Under the pieces are notes generated by a model. It saw nothing but the letters and a program-made list of their open reading frames with translations. It did not search any database and was not told where the DNA came from. Below are positions 9,165 through 17,595 of a DNA stretch of 64,000 nt, piece by piece. Both the position numbers and the translations under genes were made by a program. The stretch's first letter is position 1. Each line of letters starts with the position of its first letter. Location of the stretch: positions 124,001 through 188,000 of the forward strand of contig JBBRND010000001.1 of NCBI GenBank assembly GCA_038230515.1. The letters run 5' to 3'. The DNA comes from JAPLDB01 sp038230515 (lineage in GTDB: Bacteria; Bacteroidota; Bacteroidia; AKYH767-A; 2013-40CM-41-45).

Positions 9165-10091
9165 TTATTTCATATCAATGGTCGAAGTACCAATGAGGTT
9201 ACCGATGTGATAAATCTCCACGTTATATTTTCCTTTAACAAACGGTGTACCTTTCGCCCAAATTACTTCAACAGGTAAATCGGCATTTGCATATTCAAGA
9301 GTTTGTTTCATTGTGTACACTAGCGACTGTCCATGACTGTCAAAGGTTGCCTGATCGCTTGACATTACAGCACCGTCTGGCCCGAGGACGCGCACATACA
9401 AATCAACCTGTCCAGCATCTATCACCCTGTTTTCGGTAAGCAAAAAACTTGTACGAACCTTTTGAACTTGTTTCGCTTTCAGTGTAACAAGCGCTTTTCC
9501 GTTACTCTTATAGCGCAGTCCTTCGGTTTTGATATTCATTGCTTTCAAAACGCTTCCCGCAGCCACTTTGCCCGCAAGTTTTGAATTCTGATCATTCAGA
9601 TTCTGGACTTTACTTTTCTCATCACTAAGTGTTGAACTCAGATTCTGGTTCTCTGCTTGCAATAAGGTATTCACTTTATTGAGTGAATCAATTTGAGCCA
9701 TGTACATATTATTCATCTCACGAAGTTGTGCCATCTCTTCTTTTGCTTTCGCAATTTGTGCAGGCCCACCAATGGCAATAAGCCGTTGTATCTCCGCTAC
9801 CTTCGCCTTAATTTCCTCATCCTTCGATGAAAGTTCTGTCTCCAGATTGGCATTTTCTGATTTCACTTTTTCATACTCATTCTTGATCTGGTCGAGTTGT
9901 GCCTGAACGGCATCCCTCTCGGCTTTGGTGGTTATAATCTGTTGATTCGCTTGTTCAAGATTGGTTTTCTTCTCGAAGAACTGCCAAAGTAAGAGCCCGT
10001 TAGTGCCGAGTAGAATGGCAATTACAATAATGACGATCCCCTTCTTGGGACCTTGTTCTTGAATATCTGATTTAGTAGAGTCGTTATCCAT
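9165..10091 (-). CDS. Single-pass membrane protein with coiled coil and C-terminal beta domain
   Basis: The 308-residue protein has a short cytoplasmic N-terminus, one membrane helix (about residues 18-38, GIVIIVIAILLGTNGLLLW), a long coiled coil (about 42-175, rich in Glu, Lys, Gln and Asn heptads) and a compact C-terminal domain of about 125 residues with beta-strand character. It is conserved-looking but I do not recognise a named family. Its neighbour upstream on the same strand is a DUF1844 protein, 9 bases away, so they are probably co-transcribed. A structural or envelope-spacing role is plausible but not shown. Confidence 0.65.
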   Translation of the reverse strand: MDNDSTKSDIQEQGPKKGIVIIVIAILLGTNGLLLWQFFEKKTNLEQANQQIITTKAERDAVQAQLDQIKNEYEKVKSENANLETELSSKDEEIKAKVAEIQRLIAIGGPAQIAKAKEEMAQLREMNNMYMAQIDSLNKVNTLLQAENQNLSSTLSDEKSKVQNLNDQNSKLAGKVAAGSVLKAMNIKTEGLRYKSNGKALVTLKAKQVQKVRTSFLLTENRVIDAGQVDLYVRVLGPDGAVMSSDQATFDSHGQSLVYTMKQTLEYANADLPVEVIWAKGTPFVKGKYNVEIYHIGNLIGTSTIDMK

Positions 10092-10100
10092 ACTTTAACT

Positions 10101-10370
10101 TTAGGTGATTATTTGTTGTTTATTGGTTTCGTCAACGTAGTTCAATCGAAGTTCAGTAAGGGCGCTTTCAAGTGCGCGGCTAAGTTCAGCGGAAAGGTTG
10201 TTGGAAGTTTTTTGTTTGAGTACTTCAAGCAAGTCAATGGATTGCTTCGCCTGCTCAAGATCGCGCTCCACCTTGTCGGTCATGGGATTCTTGAGCTTGC
10301 CCATAGCGATCATGGCGTTCTGATGAAAGATCAGTATAAACTGAATGAAAAGTTGATCGTTGCTTGTCAT
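10101..10370 (-). CDS. DUF1844 family protein
   Basis: Eighty-nine residues, the usual size of DUF1844. The conserved pattern is present: FIQFILIFHQNAMIAMGKLKNP, then a helical segment with AKQSIDLLEVLKQKT and NL followed by a final helix. The family has no established biochemical function. It is the first gene of a two-gene unit with the coiled-coil membrane protein at 9165-10091. Confidence 0.8.
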   Translation of the reverse strand: MTSNDQLFIQFILIFHQNAMIAMGKLKNPMTDKVERDLEQAKQSIDLLEVLKQKTSNNLSAELSRALESALTELRLNYVDETNKQQIIT

Positions 10371-10482
10371 GCGGTGCTAAAATTTTAGAATGGAAACAAA
10401 GGTAATATTTTTTTAATGTGACCAAATTTTTCTTCGACTTTTGTACCGCATTCCTACATCAGATGTTTCTATCATAAAAAAC

Positions 10483-11646
10483 ATGCTCATCGAACAAATT
10501 ATTTCTTCCGGCGAAAAAATTAAACTACTTAGTAGCGGAAAGATTTTTTTTGATACGCTTGAGAAACTGATCAATGAAGCTAGGGCTGAAATTCATTTTC
10601 AGATTTATATTTTTGAAAATGATGAAACGGGTATTCGCATAGCAAATGCTTTGCTGAAAGCTGCGATAAAAGGAGTAAAAATTTATCTGCTGATTGATGC
10701 ATTCGGCTCCTCTAATCTTCCGCAGGAGATAACTACGCAACTAAAAAATGCCGGTGTGGGACTAAAGCGGTATGGGCCTTTTTTATCAGGTAGAACGCTT
10801 CATCTCGGCAGACGGCTACACCGGAAGGTAATTGTATTCGACCGGAAGATTGCTATTGTAGCAGGACTAAACATCAGCAATAATTACAATGATGTTGGCG
10901 ACAAAAAACCATGGCTTGATTTTGCTGTGATTGCAGAGGGAAACATTGTGGCGAAGCTTTATTCTGTTTGTCTTCAACGATGGATTAAGAAGCGGCTGCG
11001 ACAGTTGCCGCTGAAGAAAATTCTTTCTGAAAGAAAGATATTTTCATCTCTCATTCGTGTGCGGCAAAATGATATGATTCGCGGATTAAATGAAGCGAAT
11101 GCTTCATACCGAAGAGAAATTAAAAATTCGAAGACGTCTTTATTTGTTGTTGGCGGCTATTTTCTTCCGGGCGGAGGAGTAAGAAGATTGTTGAGGTATG
11201 CAGTACTGCGGGGAGTTCGAGTAACTGTTATTCTTGCTGCTGAATCGGATGTAACACTTCAGCGGAATGCTGTTCAATATTTATATCAGTGGATGTTACG
11301 TATCGGAATTCAGATTTATGAATACCTACCATCCAATGTTCATGGCAAAGTTTTGATTGCTGATAAAAAAAATATTTCAATCGGCTCGTATGATCTAAAT
11401 AACCTCAGCACGTTTAGCAACATTGAACTGAATCTTGATATTCCGAATGAGCAACTGGCAACTGCATTTCAAAATGAGTTGGAGAAAATTATGGTCGCAG
11501 AGTGCCGCCTTGTAACAATTGAGGATCTTTATAGAAGAACAAATATCTGGAAACGATTAAAATATTTTGTCTCTTACCAAATTGTGAAATCATTTTTTGT
11601 TTTAGCGCTCTGGACAGCAAGAAAAGATAAGGAAGAGTACCAGTAA
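10483..11646 (+). CDS. Phospholipase D family protein (cardiolipin synthase-like)
   Basis: The protein has two HKD motifs: HRKVIVFD in the first half and HGKVLIAD in the second, the signature of the PLD superfamily. The ClsA/ClsB-type layout fits cardiolipin synthase (joining two phosphatidylglycerol molecules or PG with PE), but there is no N-terminal membrane pair, as in ClsB/ClsC-like forms. I take the ATG at 10483 as start (387 residues); a TTG 14 codons earlier is in frame but gives an unconserved-looking extension. It reads away from the DUF1844 gene. Confidence 0.85.
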   Translation: MLIEQIISSGEKIKLLSSGKIFFDTLEKLINEARAEIHFQIYIFENDETGIRIANALLKAAIKGVKIYLLIDAFGSSNLPQEITTQLKNAGVGLKRYGPFLSGRTLHLGRRLHRKVIVFDRKIAIVAGLNISNNYNDVGDKKPWLDFAVIAEGNIVAKLYSVCLQRWIKKRLRQLPLKKILSERKIFSSLIRVRQNDMIRGLNEANASYRREIKNSKTSLFVVGGYFLPGGGVRRLLRYAVLRGVRVTVILAAESDVTLQRNAVQYLYQWMLRIGIQIYEYLPSNVHGKVLIADKKNISIGSYDLNNLSTFSNIELNLDIPNEQLATAFQNELEKIMVAECRLVTIEDLYRRTNIWKRLKYFVSYQIVKSFFVLALWTARKDKEEYQ

Positions 11647-12043
11647 AAAATGCGAGTTCTTAGCAGGTGGTATCAACTTTGTTAGAGAACAGTCTTCCTT
11701 ACTCAGGATTGCCAAAAGAACATTACAACTCCAAATAATAGAAGGAATATTAAATTCCTTTATTTTGAATCAAACGTTTAGACTCGGATGTGCTCCCTAT
11801 TGTCTGTTTGCTTAAATAATTCCTTAAAAGAAACTACAGTTTTAATATGTTTGTAATTTGGAACCGGTTTCAAACAATTTCTTTCATTAAACTCACTGAA
11901 AAATATTTCTTCCCTTTCTGAAGAAACAATATTGATAGCTTTATCAAATTGTCCCTAAGGCATATAGATCTTCAAGTAACTTGCGAAGAAAAAATATTTA
12001 GAGTTAAAGAATAGGGCTGGATAAAAAGAGGATAGCTGAAAAA
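11647..12043. other. Gene-free stretch with a possible coding remnant
   Basis: No intact gene is seen between the PLD gene and the SET gene. On the minus strand 11778-11954 is open for 58 codons with protein-like composition (includes NIVSSEREEIFFSEFNE) and, across one TAG at 11955-11957, the same frame continues upstream for about 30 more codons (includes FFFASYLKIYMP). This looks like the end of a decayed gene of unknown family. Confidence 0.35.
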
Positions 12044-12469
12044 CTATTTTGACTTCTTTATTGTCAAATCTTTTTTTTTCATCATATCCCAATATTCCCG
12101 TCCGTAGGTAACGAAAATTTCATGATCTTTTAAAATCCTGCGGGTTGATTTGATGAAGCATCGTTTATCCTTCTCAATATACTCAGCATTGTTGCGAAGT
12201 CCTTCAGTTCGCGACCATCCTCTTGCATCGTTCGCATAACGGGCCAGCGCTTTTTTGTAAGGCTGTGCATTGATTACGCGTTTAGAATTGACGTAGTACA
12301 AATATCCGTTCTTACCGTCTTCGTGTTTTATTTCGTTCCATGTTGTGATACGCCCTTTGTATTCTACGATGAGCGTTCCCTTCGAAATTCCTTTGCGCGT
12401 AAATAAACCCTTGCCGGCTTTTGGCAAAAGTGACTTCTTTAAGTAAAGTTGCTTTTCTAATAATGCCAT
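12044..12469 (-). CDS. SET domain protein (protein-lysine methyltransferase-like)
   Basis: The 141-residue protein is a minimal SET domain. It has GKGLFTRKGISKG at the start (SAM-side strand), NDARGW and RNNAEY (the pseudoknot NHS/C-like segment) and EIFVTYGREYW at the end with the catalytic-site tyrosine. Bacterial proteins of this size are annotated as SET domain lysine methyltransferases; the target here is unknown. The start is the ATG at 12469; an in-frame TTG two codons upstream is less likely. It lies just downstream of the rRNA methyltransferase gene on the same strand. Confidence 0.82.
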   Translation of the reverse strand: MALLEKQLYLKKSLLPKAGKGLFTRKGISKGTLIVEYKGRITTWNEIKHEDGKNGYLYYVNSKRVINAQPYKKALARYANDARGWSRTEGLRNNAEYIEKDKRCFIKSTRRILKDHEIFVTYGREYWDMMKKKDLTIKKSK

Positions 12470-12540
12470 TATCAATTTTGTTCAGAGAAATTTTTTTTTG
12501 TGAAATAGGCATGGATATTAACTGGAAACCGGAAGTAAGA

Positions 12541-13422
12541 TTAGGACAGTTTTCTGTACCTGCCGAAAACACCCAGCGGAAGCTTGTATCCTGATGTTGC
12601 GTTCAGAAAAAGTTCTCCGGTTTCAAGTTCTTTAATCCCGGCAAGAAGATTTTCAATGATTAGAGAAGAAAATCCAAGCGAGTAGGTATTGAGAATGAGA
12701 AAATGTTCTTTCTCATCGAGGAGTTCTAAAACAAGTTTCATCATTTCGTTAATCATCTCTTCAAGTTTCCATTTCTGACCTTCGGTGCCATGCCCGTAAG
12801 CAGGAGGGTCGAGGATAATTCCCTGGTATTTTTTTCCGCGTTTCACTTCGCGCTTTACAAAGGTGAGCGCATCTTCTACAATCCAACGGATGTCAGTTAG
12901 CCCACTCAACTCCATATTTTCCCGCGCCCACGATACCACCTGCTTTATCGAATCAAGGTGAGTGATGTCAGCACCCGCGGTTTTTGCCGCAAGCGATGCA
13001 CCGCCCGTATATGCAAAAAGATTCAAAACTTTCGGAGGAGATGTTTTCATCATTGAAACACTTTCGGCAATGTAATCCCAGTTAACCGCCTGCTCAGGAA
13101 AAATGCCAACGTGCTTGAAGGAAGTTAACCCTAACCGAAATACTAAATCGTTTGGTTCTTTCTTGATACTTGATACTCGATACTTAATACTCCAACGGTC
13201 AGGCATTTCTTTAAACTGTTTCCACTGTCCGGCTGAACTTGAAAGTGAAACAAATTTTACGTGTGCTTTCTTCTCCCATTCTTTCTCGGTCAATGCTTTA
13301 TCCCACACCGCCTGTGGTTCGGGACGAATGGTTATGTATTTGCCAAACCTTTCCAGTTTTTCAAAATTTCCACAGTCAATCAGCTCATAGTCGGAGAAAT
13401 TTTTCGGAGAGAGTAATAACAT
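12541..13422 (-). CDS. Class I SAM-dependent methyltransferase, RlmI-like (23S rRNA)
   Basis: The Rossmann fold is marked by VLNLFAYTGGASLAAKTAGA (SAM-binding motif I), LDSIKQVVSWARENMELSGL, and the catalytic-region motif LDPPAYGHG. This matches the RlmI/YccW family that methylates cytosine in 23S rRNA, though the N-terminal PUA-like part is short. I choose the ATG at 13422 (293 residues): a TACTTTCG box at 13427-13434 lies immediately upstream, and the 16 codons before it look non-conserved. A block of four 7-bp repeats (13163-13190) encodes an apparent loop insertion in the middle of the protein, ahead of the conserved GLTSFKHVGIFPEQAVNWDY. Confidence 0.85.
   Translation of the reverse strand: MLLLSPKNFSDYELIDCGNFEKLERFGKYITIRPEPQAVWDKALTEKEWEKKAHVKFVSLSSSAGQWKQFKEMPDRWSIKYRVSSIKKEPNDLVFRLGLTSFKHVGIFPEQAVNWDYIAESVSMMKTSPPKVLNLFAYTGGASLAAKTAGADITHLDSIKQVVSWARENMELSGLTDIRWIVEDALTFVKREVKRGKKYQGIILDPPAYGHGTEGQKWKLEEMINEMMKLVLELLDEKEHFLILNTYSLGFSSLIIENLLAGIKELETGELFLNATSGYKLPLGVFGRYRKLS
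13163..13190. repeat. Four 7-bp repeats inside the methyltransferase gene
   Basis: TTGATAC, TTGATAC, TCGATAC and TTAATAC follow one another without gap. They encode part of an extra loop (YRVSSIK) in the methyltransferase, in frame. Confidence 0.75.
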
Positions 13423-13426
13423 CGGG

Positions 13427-13434
13427 CGAAAGTA
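13427..13434 (-). promoter_or_regulatory. Putative -7 box very close to the methyltransferase start
   Basis: Minus-strand TACTTTCG, close to TAnnTTTG, ends 5 bases before the ATG at 13422. If used, the transcript would begin at or next to the start codon (leaderless or nearly so). Confidence 0.4.
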
Positions 13435-13553
13435 ATGGATTGGCGGGAGAGTTGAGAATTTGAATTTCAATCATCTCATTTGACAATAAAAAGTTATCAA
13501 CATTGGCACTAATGATGTTTGAATCATATATTTTTATCACCAAATTAAATAAA

Positions 13554-14375
13554 ATGGAAAACGAAGTCCTAATAACCAAAGTTGAGAATCTGCAAAAACT
13601 AGTTAACGAATTGACGGCAGAAAATGAACAACTCTTCCAGCAATTTAATCACTTAATGGTTCGCAATGGCAAATTGCTGAAGCGCGTAGATGATTTGCAA
13701 CAGATAATTGATAATATGCACCTCCGCATTGAAGAGCTGCAGCTCATCAATGGTAATTTACTGAAGATAAATGACAATTTGCGCGTAGGTAATGATACCA
13801 TACCACAAAGAAATGATAAAAGATCAACGAATAATGATAATATGAAAGGAGTCATTGATAATTTACATCGGAGAATTGATGAGTTACACCTTCGCAATGA
13901 TGTGTTGCAGCAACGCACAAACATCTTGTCAGAAAACAATGATCATTTAAGTTTGTCTAAAGACGGTTTTCCGACAAGCGAAAATAAATCGGGCATTGAT
14001 TCGGAAAAACTTTTTGACCGTTGGAAAAACTATCCGGGACAAAATGCGAAGAACGCCCCCAACCTTCGCAAGCAATCCCAGATGCTTGTTCATCTTTTTG
14101 AAAATAAATCGCTGAACGCAGCAACTCTTTTTCAGAAAACAAAAGTGAACGGAGTAACCGGTGCGCGTTATGTTGCTGTGCTGAAACTGTTCAACCTCAT
14201 CGAGTATAAAGGCGCGCGTAAAAAAGGGGAATATCACATTGCACAAAAAGGAATTGAACTCATTGAAAAAGCAAAGGCAGAAAATGAAGTCAATACCGAA
14301 CCTCGTGCTGATGCTCCATCACCACAGGTGCAATCGCAGAAATCAAATGTAGCGATTGAGAATCCGGATTTGTAA
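13554..14375 (+). CDS. Heptad-repeat coiled-coil protein with C-terminal winged-helix-like domain
   Basis: The 273-residue protein starts at the ATG at 13554. Residues about 1-130 form a coiled coil of strict seven-residue units, many reading L-x-x-x-N-D-x (LLKINDN, LRVGNDT, LHLRNDV). The underlying DNA is itself a 21-bp periodic array. Residues about 145-240 form a compact domain (WKNYPGQNAKNAPNLRK, then GARYVAVLKLFNLIEYKG and a basic beta-hairpin) that looks like a winged helix and could bind nucleic acid. I know no named family. It is followed by a terminator and gltX. The repeat length is likely to vary between strains. Confidence 0.65.
   Translation: MENEVLITKVENLQKLVNELTAENEQLFQQFNHLMVRNGKLLKRVDDLQQIIDNMHLRIEELQLINGNLLKINDNLRVGNDTIPQRNDKRSTNNDNMKGVIDNLHRRIDELHLRNDVLQQRTNILSENNDHLSLSKDGFPTSENKSGIDSEKLFDRWKNYPGQNAKNAPNLRKQSQMLVHLFENKSLNAATLFQKTKVNGVTGARYVAVLKLFNLIEYKGARKKGEYHIAQKGIELIEKAKAENEVNTEPRADAPSPQVQSQKSNVAIENPDL
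13695..13946 (+). repeat. 21-bp periodic array inside the heptad-repeat gene
   Basis: Unit starts (TTG, ATG, CTG, TTA and similar codons) fall exactly at 13695, 13716, 13737, 13758, 13779, 13800, 13821, 13842, 13863, 13884, 13905 and 13926. AAT GAT or ATT GAT recurs at the fifth and sixth codons. Each unit encodes one heptad. Confidence 0.85.
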
Positions 14376-14393
14376 AGACAATTTCAAATTTAA

Positions 14394-14434
14394 GAGAGGC
14401 GCATTGTTTTATCTTTGCGCCTCTTTATTTTTTT
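14394..14434 (+). terminator. Hairpin with T run before gltX
   Basis: AGAGGCGCA (14395-14403) pairs with TGCGCCTCT (14416-14424), followed by TTATTTTTTT. It would end transcription of the heptad-repeat gene. The descending arm overlaps a possible -7 box for gltX. Confidence 0.7.
14410..14417 (+). promoter_or_regulatory. Putative -7 box for gltX
   Basis: TATCTTTG fits TAnnTTTG exactly and lies 17 bases before the gltX ATG, inside the hairpin region of the upstream terminator. Confidence 0.5.
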
Positions 14435-16009
14435 ATGATAGAAAGAAAAGTCCGAACCCGTTTTGCTCCAAGCCCCACCGGTCCGCTGCACATGGGCGGT
14501 GTGCGCACAGCTTTGTATGCATACCTTTTTGCAAAGCAGCATGGTGGAGATTTTTTATTACGCATTGAGGACACTGATCAAAACCGCTTTGTTCCGGGTG
14601 CTGAAGAGTACATCATTGAATCGCTCAACTGGTGCGGAATAAAAATTGACGAAGGCGTTTCAGTGGGCGGAAAGTTTGCTCCTTACCGTCAAAGCGAGCG
14701 CAAAGAGATATACCGAAAATATGCGGAGCAGCTTGTGCAAAGCGGTCATGCATATTACGCGTTTGATACTTCAGCAGAGTTGGATGCCATGCGCAAGCAA
14801 GCCGAAGCAGCAAAAAACGCTTTCAGCTATGATTCAACCTCTCGCATGAAAATGAATAATTCGCTCACTGTTTCGAAAGAAGAAACGGAAAGGAAAATTT
14901 CTTCGGGCGAACATTATGTAATCCGCTTGAAAGTTCCGGAGGGAACCGAAATAAAATTCACTGACATTATCCGTGGGGAAGTTTCTTTTAATTCCAACCT
15001 TGTTGATGATAAAGTTTTATTGAAGAGCGATGGAATGCCAACCTACCACCTCGCGCACATTGTTGATGATGTGCTGATGGAAATTACTCATGCAGTACGC
15101 GGAGAAGAATGGCTGCCCTCAGCGCCTGCACATATTTTGATTTACAGTTTCCTCGGATGGGAAACTCAGATGCCTCAATACGCTCACCTTCCTTTGTTAC
15201 TGAAGCCCGATGGCAATGGCAAACTCAGCAAGCGCGATGGAGATAAATTAGGGTTTCCTGTTTTTCCGTTGGAGTGGAAAGATCCGGCAACAGGAGAGAC
15301 TTCAAGCGGCTATCGAGAGAAAGGATATTATCCGGAAGCGTTTGTAAACATGCTTGCTTTCCTTGGATGGAATCCAGGCAGCGAGCAGGAAATTTTTTCG
15401 ATGGATGAATTAATTGAGAAATTTTCTTTTGCCCATGTTCACAAAGCGGGCGCACGTTTCGATCCGGAAAAGACAAAATGGTTCAACGAACAATGGTTGC
15501 ACCGCAAACCAGATGCAGAACTTGCCTCACGATTGATGGCAACTTTAAAAAACCAGTTTCAGTTCAGTGATGATGACAGAAGATTGAGTGAATCATTTCT
15601 TATAAAATGTGTTCAGCTTTTAAAAGTGAGAACCCAATTCGAGAATGAGTTTATTGAAAAAGGAAAATATCTTTTCATTGCTCCCACTCAATATGATGAA
15701 CAGGCAATCTCAAAGAAATGGAAACCTGAATTTGCAACTTTCTTTCAGCAGCTTGCTGATGCGCTTTCAAATCTTCAATCATTTGTTTCTTCTGAAATAG
15801 AAAGCTGTTTTAAGGAAGTTGCTGCAAAAAACAATTTCAAGCCCGGAGAGGTGCTTCAACTCTTCCGAATTTTTCTGAGTGGGCAATCCGCAGGGGTAGA
15901 TTTATTTCCGATGGCTGAAGTGTTGGGAAAAGAAGAAGTCATCGCTCGCCAAAACGAAGCGTTTCTTAACCTCAAACTTCAAACCCCAAACCGCGATGGG
16001 AATCATTAA
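14435..16009 (+). CDS. gltX: Glutamyl-tRNA synthetase
   Basis: The 524-residue enzyme charges tRNA-Glu with glutamate. The HIGH-type motif is PSPTGPLHMGG near residues 13-23 and the KMSKS-type motif is KLSKRDG near residue 261. EDTDQNR, typical of GluRS, follows the first motif. The C-terminal anticodon-binding part is present and length is normal. It overlaps folB by 14 bases, so the two are translated from one message. Confidence 0.97.
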   Translation: MIERKVRTRFAPSPTGPLHMGGVRTALYAYLFAKQHGGDFLLRIEDTDQNRFVPGAEEYIIESLNWCGIKIDEGVSVGGKFAPYRQSERKEIYRKYAEQLVQSGHAYYAFDTSAELDAMRKQAEAAKNAFSYDSTSRMKMNNSLTVSKEETERKISSGEHYVIRLKVPEGTEIKFTDIIRGEVSFNSNLVDDKVLLKSDGMPTYHLAHIVDDVLMEITHAVRGEEWLPSAPAHILIYSFLGWETQMPQYAHLPLLLKPDGNGKLSKRDGDKLGFPVFPLEWKDPATGETSSGYREKGYYPEAFVNMLAFLGWNPGSEQEIFSMDELIEKFSFAHVHKAGARFDPEKTKWFNEQWLHRKPDAELASRLMATLKNQFQFSDDDRRLSESFLIKCVQLLKVRTQFENEFIEKGKYLFIAPTQYDEQAISKKWKPEFATFFQQLADALSNLQSFVSSEIESCFKEVAAKNNFKPGEVLQLFRIFLSGQSAGVDLFPMAEVLGKEEVIARQNEAFLNLKLQTPNRDGNH

Positions 16010-16361
16010 TGTTAACGGCATAAAGCTTTACGCTTATCACGGTTGTCTTGAAGAAGAATCAATCATCGGTGGCAATTATATTGTTGATGTAAAAATTGAA
16101 ACTGATTTTTCCGAAGCTGAAAAGACGGACAAACTTTCACAAACTGTTGACTATGTAATAGTATATAGAATCGTGAAAGATCAAATGGCAATACGTTCAA
16201 AACTCATTGAGCATGTTGCAGGTCGAATCGCTGACGAACTCATCAAACAAATTCCTGAGATTGGAAGAACTGAGGTGACCATTGCCAAAATTAATCCTCC
16301 CATGAATGGCGATGTAGAAAAAGTGAGCGTTACCGTTTTAGCTGCTAATCCAAAACTTTAA
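15996..16361 (+). CDS. folB: Dihydroneopterin aldolase
   Basis: The 121-residue protein has the FolB pattern: AYHGCLEEE near the start (pterin-binding Glu), then DYVIVYRIV with the conserved Tyr, and a C-terminal strand-helix-strand ending in VSVTVLA. It makes 6-hydroxymethyl-dihydropterin in folate synthesis. It overlaps the end of gltX by 14 bases and precedes tRNA-Cys. Confidence 0.93.
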   Translation: MGIINVNGIKLYAYHGCLEEESIIGGNYIVDVKIETDFSEAEKTDKLSQTVDYVIVYRIVKDQMAIRSKLIEHVAGRIADELIKQIPEIGRTEVTIAKINPPMNGDVEKVSVTVLAANPKL

Positions 16362-16428
16362 CTTGCCCTCTTGCGCTTTCATTTCGCAATGGTATGATTG
16401 AAAATTGCTATCATTGCAGCCCCAAAAA

Positions 16429-16499
16429 GGTTCCGTGGCCGAGTGGCTAGGCAATGGTCTGCAAAACCGTCTACAGCAGTTCGAATCTGCTCGGAACCT
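16429..16499 (+). tRNA. tRNA-Cys (anticodon GCA)
   Basis: A full cloverleaf of 71 bases: acceptor GGTTCCG pairs with CGGAACC; D arm GCC/GGC; anticodon stem ATGGT/ACCGT around loop CTGCAAA with anticodon GCA; T arm AGCAG/CTGCT around TTCGAAT; discriminator T, as usual for tRNA-Cys. No CCA is encoded. Confidence 0.97.
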
Positions 16500-16506
16500 C
16501 AAAAAA

Positions 16507-16531
16507 GGAGCGATATTTTTCGCTCCTTTTT
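16507..16531 (+). terminator. Terminator after tRNA-Cys
   Basis: GGAGCGA (16507-16513) pairs with TCGCTCC (16520-16526), followed by a T run. It lies directly after the tRNA. Confidence 0.85.
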
Positions 16532-16573
16532 ATTTTCAGAAATTCTCTACCTTCGGTCAATCAAATTTAACAA

Positions 16574-16828
16574 ATGAAATTATTCGTAAAAAACATTGAG
16601 GGCTCCATCAACGAAGTTGCTCTGGAAAGTTTATTCGCCATGCACGGCAAAGTAGCCAGCACAAAAATTGTGTACGACAAAATTACATGGGAAAGCAAGG
16701 GCTTCGGCTTTATCGAGATGCTTAAAAAAGAAGAAGGCGAAAAAGCCATGGCTGCGCTCAACGGTTTTGTGATAAAAGGAAAACCGCTGATTGTTCAGGA
16801 AGCAGACGAAAGCAAAAGAAGATTCTGA
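16574..16828 (+). CDS. Small RRM RNA-binding protein
   Basis: The 84-residue protein is a single RNA recognition motif. RNP2 is LFVKNI at residues 3-8 and RNP1 is KGFGFIEM near residues 42-49, with the usual beta-alpha-beta-beta-alpha-beta order and a short basic tail ESKRRF. Such one-domain RRM proteins are common in Bacteroidota and cyanobacteria and probably act as RNA chaperones or cold-response factors. It stands alone after the tRNA-Cys terminator. Confidence 0.92.
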   Translation: MKLFVKNIEGSINEVALESLFAMHGKVASTKIVYDKITWESKGFGFIEMLKKEEGEKAMAALNGFVIKGKPLIVQEADESKRRF

Positions 16829-16846
16829 ACTTGAAATGCCTCATCT

Positions 16847-17566
16847 ATGAAGCGGATCATTCTATTGATATTTCATCAGATTCAGGTTTGGGCTGATGAT
16901 TTGCTCTGGCTCGTCTATCCCGAACTGTGCGTAGCGTGTGAGAAGCCGCTGAATACCGGTGAAAAATGTTTGTGTACAAGTTGCCGCTTTCATTTGCCGA
17001 AAACAAATTATCATCTCGAAAAAGAAAACCCTGTTGCCAAACATTTTTGGGGAAAAACAAAAGTGGAAGCAGCCGCTTCGTATTTTCTTTTCACGAAAGG
17101 GGAAAAAGTTCAGCATCTAGTTCATCAACTTAAATATAAAGGCAGAAAAGACATCGGTGTTTTTCTTGGGGAAATTTACGGATACGATTTAAAAAAATCA
17201 GAAACCTATTCAACCGTTGAAGTAATTATTCCTGTTCCGTTGCATCCTGAAAAATTACGCAAGCGCGGGTACAACCAGAGCGAATGTTTTGCAGAGGGGT
17301 TAAGTCAATCTTTGGAAGTTCCATTTAATTCAAAAGCGGTGAAGAGAAATACTGCGACTGAGACGCAGACAAAAAAACACCGCTACGAACGCTTTGAAAA
17401 TGTTGACAAAGTTTTTTCCATTGCAAAACCCGAACAAATAAAAGGCAAACATGTGTTGTTGGTTGATGATGTAATTACAACAGGATCAACCTTGGTTGCT
17501 TGCGTGGAAGCGCTGCTCGAACAACCCGGAACGAGAGTGAGCATTGCTACGATTGCATCCGCCTGA
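16847..17566 (+). CDS. ComF family phosphoribosyltransferase-like protein
   Basis: The 239-residue protein has an N-terminal Cys-rich knuckle (CVACEKP ... CLCTSC, residues about 27-48) and a C-terminal phosphoribosyltransferase domain with the PRPP loop VDDVITTGSTL near residues 205-215. The segment IIPVPLHPEKLRKRGYNQS is characteristic of ComF/GntX proteins. These are linked to DNA uptake or to handling imported DNA; the enzymatic activity is not established. It begins 18 bases after the RRM gene and precedes the fRMsr gene. Confidence 0.9.
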   Translation: MKRIILLIFHQIQVWADDLLWLVYPELCVACEKPLNTGEKCLCTSCRFHLPKTNYHLEKENPVAKHFWGKTKVEAAASYFLFTKGEKVQHLVHQLKYKGRKDIGVFLGEIYGYDLKKSETYSTVEVIIPVPLHPEKLRKRGYNQSECFAEGLSQSLEVPFNSKAVKRNTATETQTKKHRYERFENVDKVFSIAKPEQIKGKHVLLVDDVITTGSTLVACVEALLEQPGTRVSIATIASA

Positions 17567-17595
17567 TTTTTTCCATCTTTACAAAAAATTTTCTG

